A stretch of DNA of 64,000 nucleotides from contig OU015542.1 in assembly GCA_907165065.1 (NCBI GenBank), forward strand, positions 1,825,001 to 1,889,000. Reading direction: 5' to 3'. Within the stretch, counting starts at the first letter, position 1. Each line of letters starts with the position of its first letter. Both the position numbers and the translations under genes were made by a program. Source of the DNA: Caprimulgus europaeus (lineage: Eukaryota > Chordata > Aves > Caprimulgiformes > Caprimulgidae). The notes under the pieces were generated by a model. The model was not told where the DNA came from. It saw nothing but the letters and a program-made list of their open reading frames with translations, and did no database searches. Shown here piece by piece: positions 21,501 to 33,500 of this stretch.

Positions 21501-24500
21501 TTTCTAGCAAGTATTGCACCTCTAATACTGGAGAAAAAAATTAAGTTGTCAATACACAGTTGGAAGCTGTTGCATGCAGCTCTGCCTGCTCTGGTTAAAG
21601 CACACACCGTTTACGTCACGTCTCTCTTTTCAAACACGTTTACACTTTGTTTTTTTAACGTTACACAATTCTAAAGTAGTATACCTCCTCTGGTTTTATT
21701 ACCAAACAACAAGTAGGCAGTTACCAAAGTTACAGAAGGATTCCATTTATACAATCAATACATTGGGTTAAAAAAAATAGATATGCTATGTATATTTTTT
21801 TCCTCTCCATATGGACACCGTGTCTAGTCCCACTTTTCATTATGCTGCCGGCTGAGTACTGAGTACGGGTACTTTTTAAGTACTGAAGTGTATACAAGGC
21901 TCTCACTTTGTAACCTGTAGCATATAAATGCGACAAAGCATGTTAAAAAGTTTCCATGTTTAACAGCCAATGAAAATATAAAAAAATAATCGAGTCAATG
22001 AAAAAAAAAAGGGCACGTTAATAACATCCTTACCTGCAGGAGACACTGAAATCCATCACCACAGCATGATAAGAAGGGCCGAGTTCCCCTACCCGCCCCT
22101 TGGCGTTCATAGGGAGCCCACCTTGGCTATGGACAGCAGAAAGTCTACGTCCATAAAGCAGGGGAGCCTTTGCCATGCTCTAGTCGGGCGGGAAATCGCC
22201 ACGTACGCCATTTAAGCTCGGATTAAGGTGTGAAATCGGGAGAGAGATGACAAAATCTTTTGCATGAGAAGCTCCGAAGGGGCTAGAAATTTGAAGATGT
22301 GATGATAGACATTTCAAGTGCCTACATCTACTTTAAACCATGAAAGAGATCAATACATCAGGGGGTGAAATCTTTATGCAGAACCAGGGAACTCTGTTCC
22401 ACTCAAGCCAATTGAAGCCAGGTGAGCGCTGACACAAACCCGCCTTTTTCTCCTTTGGTTTCCACACACCAGCAGTTTATTCCTCCCATAAAGATTTCAC
22501 ACCACTTCATTTCGACAGAGCTATGCAGAATGGGACTGTCAATCACCAACTGGGTTGTAGAACACCTTGAGATGCTGCCCATCGAGGAGAAGCTGCAATT
22601 GCAGCTGCCCAGCCAAGCAGCAGGGCTAACACTGAGCACCCCACACCACATCTCCAGCGTGCACCCAAGGGACACTCTGCATAGCTCTGAGCGACGGTGC
22701 AAAGGGATGGAACACACACAAAGCTACACCTTCCTTCTCTGAGGAGCCTCTGGGATTAGTTCTCCTTCCTCACTGCTAACAAGTACCACAGACAGGGAGA
22801 CACGCTGCTGACCTCAAGGCATAAGGTTTACCAAACCAGATTTTGCCATCAGTTAAAATGGCCAAACTGATTTAGACCACCTGAAAGCTCCGAGGGGGAG
22901 CAGTCCTGGGAGCCAAGTCAGATCTCAGGATCTTTCTTCAACGCTCCCACCAAGCTCTAAGTGTTCTGGCCACTCAGAGTCATGGCTCCCACAGCAGCAG
23001 CCTGCCCCAGGCGTAGCTCCGCGTGCTACTGGCTGAGGTGAAGAGGCTGCCGGCGTAAGGCGGGGCTGGCAGGAGGCTTCTGCCGTGTACACACCTGAAC
23101 TGTCACCATTCCCACTGCTGAGGCACAGGGAGTGACTCCTGGACCTGGCTGAAGGTTTGTGTGTGTTCCATCCGGAGTTACTGTCAAACCCCACAGAGGA
23201 TCTCACCTCTGAGTGACCATGAAGGGAGCTGAAAGTTCCAGGTTTAGCAACTCCCCTGATTACCCCCCTGGGGCCCAACCCGCTGCAGGATGAAAAAAAC
23301 CACAGATCCTGCTCCTACTTCCCTGAGGAGAATATTTCCATGGATGAGAAGCAATGCTGCTACAGAGGTGCTCCCCGTAGAAGCACCGTTGGGAATGTCA
23401 ACCTTTCAGTCCCTTCTTTCCATTTTCAATCCTATGGGTAAACCAGAATTAGGTAAAAGGAGAAAAGATTTGCTCTTACCCCATTCCACCGCGTCCTCCT
23501 CCCCGCCCACCTCTGCTCATGCCTCCTCGATCATATCCCCCTCGTCCCCTGCCCCGGCTATCAGGGCCGCTCATGCTCCGGTTCTCTCCTGGGCCCGAAA
23601 AGCCTCCGGGTTCCTGTCCGTACACGTTCATGCTGCTAGGGTGGTCCTGACGGAATGAACCTGAGGAAGTGTGTAACAAACATGTTAGGGAGCTGCAGAC
23701 AAGAGTGGGTCGAAGCTGCCTGTCCCCTTTTTAAGCCCTTTTACCTGCCTCCAGCACCAGAACATCACCACAACAATCATTGCCTCCAGCGCTCACCGTA
23801 ACGGTGTTAATTTAAGAAGCGCTGCTTTCTGTTTGCAGGATCAAGCTCTACCCTGCCAGCCCGGCCTCTGCAGACCCCCCAGCTGGCCACAGGGAACTGT
23901 CTGCACCAAGTTGTCGACAGAATGAGAGGAAACAGCCTCAGGTTGTGCCCAGGGCAGTTGAGATTGGATGTGAGGAAGAATTTCTTTGCTGAAAGGGTTC
24001 TCAGACATTGGCAGGGGTTGCCCAGGGAGGTGGTGGTGGAGTCCCCATCCCTGGTGGGATTTAACAGACGGGTAGATAAGGTGCTGAGGGACATGGGTTA
24101 GAGGTGGGATTGGCAGTGTTGGGTTCATGGTTGGACTCCATGATCTTAAAGGGCTTTTCCAACCACTGTGATTCTGTGATTCCAAGTCTTGCCCACTCCA
24201 TCCACAACATTTTGTGCCTTTGTGTTTCTCAACCACCCGTTCCCCTTTGTTGCACCGAGGGGAGCATCGCCCTTTGCCACTGCACCAGGTTTTTCAGTGA
24301 GAAAAGGTAAAACCCAGCTTGGCTACGCTCTCCCTTCAACACCTCCACAAGCTTTAGACTCAAAATAACACCAGGCCTCCTTCAGAGACAGCCCAATCTC
24401 GCAAGGGTGAGGGAGAGCGACCTCCACCTCCAGAGCCACCCGGCTGTGCTGAGCACACTCACTCTGCTGGCCGTAACTGCTGCTCTGCTGGCTGTACTGG

Positions 24501-27500
24501 CTTGGGGTCTGGCTGTAGGATCCTGTCGGGGGCGGGTAACTGGTCGGTGGTGGCTGCTGGCCGTAGCTGCTTTGCTGGCCATAGCTAGTCTGTTGTCCAT
24601 AGGTGCTCTGCTGCCCATAGGTGCTCTGCTGGGAGTAAGTGCTCTGATCGTAACTGCTGGGCTGTGTGGAGGAATAGCTGGAAGACAAAAGCATTTTAAG
24701 GATGGAAGGATGAGTTGATTCACCCACAGCGTGCATGAGGCTGCAGAGGTGGCTCATGCCAGAAGGTAATGCCATTATAAGCCATATGTACTGCTGTAAA
24801 CCATTTAAAAAGGTGAAGTCATCTTCTGGAGGCGAGGCTGGTGGCAGGAAACAAAATAAACCTGGTAGACTGCTAAAGGCAAAATCCACCTGACCGTTCA
24901 CAACTTGTTCATACCTCTAGGAAGAGGCAGAAGGGCCAGGGCAAAACTCGGTGGCAATGCAGGTAACAGGCTCTCCTCCTGCCTCAGCAATGAAATATTT
25001 TCAGCTGATGGATAATAAATTAGTGCCCCCTCATGATCTCAAGCTTTGAGAATTTAAAAACATAACATTTTAGAAGTCAGCATCAGCATATTAAAGACAT
25101 GAGGGGAAGAGGTGAGCCCACTGGCAAAGCCAGGTGTGAGGAGGCAGCAAAAGGTTGTTGTAACACACTCCATATCCAGGAAATGTCTTAAAAACACTTG
25201 TCACTGTTACATCTTGCTATGGCAGGTGTGTACAGACACACTCAATCATAACCTCATCCTCCCTACAAGAAGTACCCCAACAAGAACCACACCTCCCTCC
25301 TCCAAGGATACCAAACCTTCTTTTACATCTGTTCATTTAAAATCCCTTGAGAAAAAAGGGATTTTAAATGAAGGGAGTTTTGCCCAAGCTAAGCTGAAGG
25401 TTCCCAGGTGAGCTGTGTGCGGCTCAGCCTGCCAGGAGAGTTACCTGCTGGGGGGGTAGGAGGGTGGGGCAGTGACTGGCTGCATCGGGTAGCTGGCAGG
25501 CACCTGAGGGTAGCTGTAGTTGCTCTGACCGTAACCGAGGCTGGGCTGGCTGTAGCCTGTCGTGCTCGAGGGTGGCTGGCTGGTCTCTGCTGGTTTGCTG
25601 CCATCCTGGGGTCTACGAAGAAATATTGAACAAGAAGGAAACATGAGTGCAAACCCTCAGCTCTGGGAGCAGAGAAGGCGCCCAGGTCCCCCCCCAGGAC
25701 AGAATGGCATTCCCTGTTTCTTTGGTAGTGTCACCAGCTGGCTCTGCACCGGTGCCAGTCAGCTGGCAGTGGCTAAGAAATGCTCATTAAACACTAAACA
25801 TTGTAGGACTTGCTGATGGGTCTGCTGCCATCAGGAAGGGCCCAGGCAGCATCCTGAGCAAAGCACAGAGTACTCCAGCTTCTGTTCACCAGCTGTGTTA
25901 TGAAACTAAAGGTGAGAGACTGAGACTTTGGCTGTGAACCGAGGGAGGCGGGCGCAGCACGGTCCCCCCGCTCGAGCTGCTTACGCACAGCACTTGGAAA
26001 CGATTCCCCCAGAGCTGCCAGAACCCTTGTCAGTTAAATGCACCATTGTTTGGTTCAGAACCCAGTGCAAGCAGATACTGCCCCACATACACTATCTGAT
26101 GAGAGGGAAAGGATGCTGGGGGTTGGACTCCATGACCTTTAAAGGTCCCTTCCAGCCCAAACCATTCTCTGACTCTGTTCAGTATTAACTCCCAAGGCTC
26201 AAAATAAAGGAGAACCCTTTGCATGTGACTCCCAGGTCCCCTTCTTTTACATTCGTCCCACACTGTTTATAAACTCTAAGTGTTTATCAGAGCAGAATAA
26301 AAAAGACTTAAGCTACTTTTGTTGCATTAAGCTAGTTTTGTTGTACAAGCCAGGAAAAGAATTATTTTAAATCATGTCAGGATTCATACTTAAAATGTAA
26401 TCTGACAGACACGGCTAGAGCTGTGCCAAGCTCCGCCTCTCCTCACTGGAGTGGCTGCTACAACCATCAGGTGAATTAATAAAGCAGTTTTTATTTGCAG
26501 GTTTCTTTTATGTATTCTAAATCCTTCATATACTGAAGCAAAAAATTAAACTGAATATACTATTGACAGTGCCCAGACACAAGAGATTTAAAGAGGAAAC
26601 TGTTCTCAGCGTGAGCACCCACTCCAGAAGCCACAGTACAGAGCAGTGTCCTGCCTGACCCCGTGACTCGGGATCAGACCAGACTGCTCCGTTCTCTGTT
26701 CAACATCGTGAGTCAAGAGCCCATTTTTGCTGCTTGGCTGCTCTCTGCATCTCCCAGGAACAGCGCTGACTCACCGTGCTGGAGCAGAACCTCCCCACGC
26801 TGCTTCCCCAGCCCTGAGAGGGGATGGGGTGGGATGGGGTGGGATGGATGGGGTGGGATGGGATGGGGTAGGGTGGGGTGGGATGGGGTGGGATGGGATG
26901 GGGTAGGGTGGGGTGGGATGGGGTGGGGTGGGGTGGGATGGGGTGGGGTGGGGTGGGGTGGGATGGGGTGGGGTGGGGTGGGGTGGGATGCAGCAAGAGC
27001 AAAGCTCAAGCGTAACAGGCAGAGAAAAGGCACAAGCGCAACCAGTGGCTCCCAGTTCAGCCAGTGGTGGGTGTGCTGGGGCTCTCCCCAGCAGCAGAAC
27101 AAACCCAGGCTCAGGGGGAAGAGAGGAACCAGAGGTCACCTTGCGGGAGCGGGCGCCGCTGGCTGCTGCCCGTAGGCCGGGTAGGCGGGCTGGGCGCCGT
27201 ACGCCGAGGGCGCTGCGTAGGACGCCTGGGTGGTGGTGACCGTGGCGGTGCTGGTGTCGTAGGCGGCCGTGCCGTACCCCTGCACGGGCTGGCTGTACGC
27301 TGGGGGGGCAGCTGGGGTGCTGTAACCTGCCACAGAGAACAGCCTCATCAGATGGGTTTGGAGACCACACTGTGCTTCTGCCCATGGTTCATCAGAGCGG
27401 GGCACAGCGCTGATGTGGCCGCTGCAAAGATGTCACAGATTGACCCCAAAATGATGAACTAACCCACGTCGCTCCTTCACCTTCCTCAGAGAAACCCCCC

Positions 27501-30500
27501 ACCCTCAGCCTCCAGCCTCAACTCTACCCTCACCACCCAAAAACCAGGCTCTGAGGAGCTTTCTGGAAGCCACCCCTCGCTCAGCACCCACAGACTGTTT
27601 GTTGACAGCTCCCGAAGCTCGCGGCTGACGTCATAAAGAGCACACGGGGCAAATCGAGGCACGGCAGCGACTCCTGCGCACAGGAAAGCTAAACAAAGCT
27701 CCTGCTCGCCCTGAAGTAACAGAAATCCAATTGATTTAAGAAGGACAGTCCCATCCTTTCAGCTTTTTTGAAAAATAAAAGCACTAAGTGGCACCAGGCT
27801 GACTCGACAAGTCTCTCTGAGCCGTTTGTCAAGCCTTATTTTCTAACAGTAACTCTGGAAACAAAAGAAAAGCACTTTACATCTGCTGCAACTTGAAAGA
27901 GAAAGGTCAGAAAAGACACATGAAGGCAGCTCCTGATGTTTCCTGTACCTTGGCTTTTCTCAGAATTTCAGTTTGTTTTTGGTAAAAAGCTCAGAGCTCA
28001 TCCATTTACTTCTGAACAAACATCCAAGATCCCAAAACAGCTCCATTTAAAGGAGCCCCTCCAGCAGCCACCGCTGCATCACTCAGCCACCCCTTTGGCT
28101 CCTCACAAAGGTGACCTGCAGACCTGGCACTAACACAGCAGCTTTCTACTGTTAAAAACAATAACTTTTCAAATTATGAAATGGAGAATTCCATGAAAAA
28201 AAAGATTAATTAAAGATTTCCTAACAAAAGCTGGCTTACTAAAAACATAAAACCACCCATTGCCAAAGAGCAGCCAACTGGTCCCAGTCTTCCTGATGTG
28301 ATCTTAATTGCATCAATTCAGGTAACAGCTTCTCCATCACTTCTTATTTTTAATAAACAAAAGACACTTGTCAGGTTCTCTTCCTTCTAATTACACAGTG
28401 TTTTAGAACTGTGGTGGAGTTTTTTATTTCAATTCCCTAATTTGCCAAACAAATGTCCTTCCAGCAGCACAGTGCCCTCCTGAAGCCCCACAGTGCCCTC
28501 CTGAAGCCCCACAGTGCCCTCCTGAAGCAGCACAGTGCCCTCCTGAAGCCCCACAGTGCCCTCCTGAAGCAGCACAGTGCCCTCCTGAAGCCCCACAGTG
28601 CCCTCCCGAAGCCCCACAGTGCCCTCCTGAAGCAGCACAGTGCCCTCCTGAAGCCCCACAGTGCCCTCCTGAAGCAGCACAGTGCCCTCCTGAAGCCCCA
28701 CAGTGCCCTCCTGAAGCCCCACAGTGCCACAACACCAGGCCCCTTCCCAAGGGCTCTGTGAATCAGCGAGTGAAGAGGAAGAGAAACAGGAGGAGGAAGT
28801 TTGCACAGCACAGTAATTATAAAAACAAACTTCAGCTTTCTGTCCCAAGTGACACTCTTCAGTTTTCTGGTTATCCTCAGGATCCTGACGAAGGGGACAT
28901 AAGCCTGGTCACTTTTGTCACCTGCAATACCTGGACTTCAGGTTTTTAAACCCCTGCCTGCTCCCACAGGTCTCATTCCTCCTGCCCTGGGCCCCCTGTG
29001 CTGGTCACACTACCAGCCTCCTGCTGGCTTCTCCACTGCAGGGCTGCCAACCTGCAAACAGGACAGTCAGAGAGCAAGCAGGTCTCTCACCAGGAAATAA
29101 CTTGCATGAATTGCCAGCAAATCACGTTTCATGGTCATTAGCCTTTTTTTTAAAAACATTCTTTTTTTGCAGAGATATTCTCTGACAAGACAAGTCCTGT
29201 TCTCAGTGTTGCTGAGCACGGGGAATGGGATGATGCTCAACAGGATAAAAAATGATTCTGAGAGTCTCAGGCAAATTTGAACAGTCCAAACACTTCAAAG
29301 TCAGCCACCACAGCACTTCCACAGAGAGCACCCACACCAGAAGCTAAAGAAATCCCTCTTTGAACTGGGCAAAGCCTGACCACTTCCTAAAAAAGCCTGC
29401 TGCTTGCATAAGCACAGCCTGCACTCAGTGCTGCTGAAGCCACAGCCTGGCTGAGCTTCTCGCTGTTCTCCTCAGAGCCAGGGCCACGGGGTGCTCCTCC
29501 CACATCCCAACCCCTGTTCCAGTCCCCTCACTGGCAGCAGGGACCTCTCCCATCGAGGTGTGCTAACACCTGGCTCTGCACAGTCAACACAATGCAAGGG
29601 AGGAAAAAATAATCCTGAATCTTAATGCTTCAGCTCTAGATGGAGCATTTCCCTCGTGCAAGTGTGCTCAGCAGGAAGGGTTTGTACCAGAAGGAGAGCA
29701 GGCAGTGATTTAACATCCACCACTTGGTTTATATACTCTGAAAATCCTCAAGAGTTGTATTTTTGAGGGGGCCATTGACATGGCATCACTTCTCTCTCCT
29801 CCCCACAGCAGTTAGTAAGATAAACAGCAAGTCTGCAGAAGAGACACTGTAAGAAAAAGGTAACAGAAGAACTCTGATAACCTGATTTCACAAGTGGCTT
29901 GGTTGTATGTGGCTTGGTTTCCTCTCCAAGTATCCAACCCTGCAAGCAAAACCCTTGCTGAAGTCTCAGAACTCTTCAGGCAGAGAGGAAGCTTGTAGGA
30001 TGTGGTCTTCAGAGAACATCAACTAACAATACTGGATTCAGAGAGATTTATTCTGGAATAAGCAGGGTGCATGTCAGCTAGCAGCAGGTTCTGAAGGTTT
30101 CTCTCTGATGTCAGTAGTATTAAGAGGTACCCACGGGGTCTGTGTGCCCAAAGAGAGCCGACTGCGGTGTGGCACACGAATCTTCTACTAGTGGAGAAGA
30201 GGATGCAGACACTACTCCCCCTCTGCTCTATTTTGGTCTAACAGATTATTGTGGCAGCCAGGACAGCTCTGGGTGTGTCCATTTCAAATGCTAAATATGT
30301 TAGAAACTTAAAAATACACATAACCCTCAATTTCACAGGTAAACAGATAAATGGGACCTGGCTGTTGTTAGAAGAGTAATTCCCACTTAGCTGCTCAAAG
30401 GGGACTCACACCTGAACATCTGAAATGATGTCTTTGCCCCCAAACAATGTTGTTAGAATGCCAATAACCAGAACAGATGCAGCTCTTTATTTACTCTTGT

Positions 30501-33500
30501 AACTCACGCTTGCACACCGTGGTGATTAATGAACAAACCATGGCCACAGACTGATGGTGCCCATTAATCCCCTCATCCAGCTGCCATCCACGGAGCTGCA
30601 GGCGAGCTCACAGGCTCCTGAACCCTTTTCCTCCATAACAGAACAACAGGTTGACTCTAAGACAACCTTTTCCTCCAGCCCCAGTGAGGGAACAGCATCA
30701 CCTGGGTGGTAACTCTCACCTCGGGCAGCCCAGGAGTCAGTGCAAGGCTTGGATGGAAAGATCTGAGACGATGCAGAGGAACCGCCTCTGCCATCCCTGC
30801 GGAGTCCTGAGAGGGTGTCACTGCACAGGATTGGGATTTCTCTGACCACAAGGGCATCTTACCCCCCAAAAAATAGGCTGTTAAGTCAACAAAAGGCATT
30901 TTGCTCTTAAGTAACTGCAGACATTCCCCTGAGACAAGAAGGTGATGCCTGGAAAAATAAATTGAGATTCAGCCGCAAAAACCACACAAAGATGTACGGC
31001 CAGGAAACACCCCGGGCTTTATTTAGGGTGAAAGGCAGAGACAGAGAGAGGGAGACAGGCTGCAAACATCAGCAGTCCCATGTGCACAGCGCTGGCTCCT
31101 CGAGGACAGGCAGGTGCAGGAAGAACAAATACAGCCTGGCACTGTGCCTGGAGAGCCCTGCCACAGACCGGCGCGAACGCCGACCGGGGGGAATCGCCCT
31201 CCAAACCCTGACACCACCTCTGGCTTCACCACTTCCTGAGTTTTGGGGTTTTTTTGGATGAAAAGCTGTGCAGAAAAGGTGACTCATGTTATTACTCCTC
31301 CAGCAAATTCACTGTTAAGGGACAAAACCACCGACAGTGCAGGCTCCTGTGATCCCCGCAGTGAGGATCAGGGACTCAAACATTTCTAAGGAAGGAATTC
31401 TGAAGTCCACAAATCCTTTTTGCTGCTAATTATACTTTTAAATGAAAGGAAAAAAAACCAAACAGATAACCCAGCAATGAAGGTGCATTGGCTCTCATTT
31501 TGCAGGATGAGATCTCGGGGATCTGATCAATGTCTGTAAATACCTGAAGTGTGGGGGCCAAATGGATGGGGCCGGGCTCTTCTTGGTGCTGCCCAGTGAC
31601 AGGACAAGGGGCAATGGGCACAAACTGGGACACCAGAAGTTCCAGACAAACTGAAGGAAAAACTTCTTTCCTGTGAGGGTGACAGAGCCCTGGGCCAGGC
31701 TGCCCAGAGAGGGTGTGGAGTCTCCATCTCTGGAGATGTTCAAACCCACCTGGACACTTTCCTGTGCAACCTGGTGTAGGGACCCTGCTTTGGCAGGGGG
31801 GTTGGACTGGATGATCTCCTGAGGTCCCTTCCAACCCCACCAGTCTGGGATTCTGGGATTCTGTGATATGTGCTAACTGCCAAACAGAAATTTTCCTCAT
31901 TTTTGTAAAGATGTTCAATATTTTAAGGGCTGTAGAACTGGAGAGACCACAGGTTAACATCTCCTGTCCACCTCTGGCTTGTGAAGAACTCCCCAACGGC
32001 TTCTGCAGCCACATACCCCACTGCCTGTCTGTGCCCTTGCTTTGGGAAGTATTTAAGCAAGCTCCCACTCTAATAGACATTTAGAATGTCTCTTATAGAA
32101 AAGGATGAATCTGCAGAGGCATCACTTGGAGGAAAATTCATTTTCTTTTGCAAAACCTCCTGAATATTCAGTCCAAATAGAGAAGAACTGAATGTTTCTT
32201 TCAGCCATTCAGATATGTACAAAACTCCAGTTCAAAGAGCACAGGTTGGAATAGTTTACAGCTCATTAATAAATATGTGACATATACATCTAGCTCTGGA
32301 ATTCCAAAGACAGCATGGACCCTGCCAAGGTGGTGGTCAGGATGCCTGGACGTGTCTAACCACGCTGCCTACCCTTTAGGAAACTGTAGGACAAGGGTAC
32401 GACATCCCAGAACAACTCAGCATGGCTGTCATCAGTGCTCAAGAATGTTTAACCTATAAAGGAGGCCACTTGGAGACTTCATAAGTGGGGATGGCAAACA
32501 GCACTGCAGCCCAGCAAATTCTTACTGTCACTGTGTCTGCACGCTCGGCTCTCATGTTTTCAGTGCTAAAACCAAGTGACACCTGAAGGGTTAACACCAC
32601 CAGTTCAGACAGGATGAGACAGCGTTTTCCATGCAAGAACAAGCGGGACAGTCAAACCTGTACTGGTCCCTTCTGCTGTGAGAAGCACAAGACAAAAAGT
32701 GGAGGGTACATATCAGAAGAGGCAACACATCACTCCCACTGATCTGACTCTCAGCAGTCAAAGCGGTGAGGACAGCGGCTCCCGAGAGCAGGCAGAGCAC
32801 ACGCTGCCACCCTGGCTCTGCTCTAACCACAGCACACCCTGCAGCCCTGCTCAGTTCACAGCACCAACCAGCACCCAAAACCTTCCCTGAAAAATTAAAC
32901 TCTTAGAGTTTATTTATTTACTCCTCCTGAGCCCACCCCCATCTTCACATCACTTCACACCGCCCTTCGCTCCAGGCAGCCTGGCGAGGAGGGAAGCTCT
33001 TCACACAGCAGAGCTGCTCACAGCAACTCAGTCTGGTTTGGGAGTTCCCCAAGGCTGACTGGAGCTCTGCTCTCTCCCCCAGGGTAAGCCAGCCCTCAGA
33101 GGCACGGGGGGCTCTTACCGGCGGGGGGCTGCCCGTAGGAGGTCGCGTACGCGGTCTGCCCGTAGGCTGCGGTCGTCTGGGGCTGCGTGTAGCTGACGTC
33201 GCTGGGTTGTCCGTAGGTCCCGTAACTCTGCTGCCCGTACGTCTGCTCCAGAGATGAAACCAATTTAATTATCAGCAGCATGGACTGACAGGGGTTGCAG
33301 AGAGACACACAGACCCTTCCAGTGGTGAGCACAGGCTGGGGATCTGTGTTACCCCAGGTACTGACAGCAGAGCCAAGCCAAGGCTACGACCAAAGTTCAG
33401 GCGCTGCGACAGATTTCAGTTCAGATCTGGAATCAAGTCACAAACCCTGTTTTTCAAAGCCAGGACTGGAGGGGTGGCCTCTTACATCTTCAAAATACAC

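Larger units (their letters stand above)
27327..33118. other. EWSR1: EWSR1 intron 4 (5.8 kb)
   Basis: The longest EWSR1 intron. It contains the 21-bp minisatellite at 28.46 kb, a CR1 copy at 31.5-31.87 kb and otherwise unique, moderately A/T-rich sequence. No extra exon with FET-type SYGQ codons was found. Confidence 0.6.

Noticed and set aside
22290-22440. Possible C/D-box snoRNA (GTGATGA-like C box near 22297)
   Set aside because: No D box (CTGA) at a suitable distance and no terminal stem. The motif is also on the strand opposite to EWSR1 transcription, whereas intronic snoRNAs are on the host strand.
26700-27385. Pro/His/Ser-rich reverse frames around the pentamer array
   Set aside because: The [12 protein letters not shown]-type peptides come from the GGGGT/GGGAT repeat. 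The genuine EWSR1 exon 5 (27326-27140) is in a different frame.
28462-28732. Regularly spaced repeats resembling a CRISPR array
   Set aside because: Units are head-to-tail with no unique spacers, inside a vertebrate intron. It is a minisatellite, as are the other regular arrays in the window.
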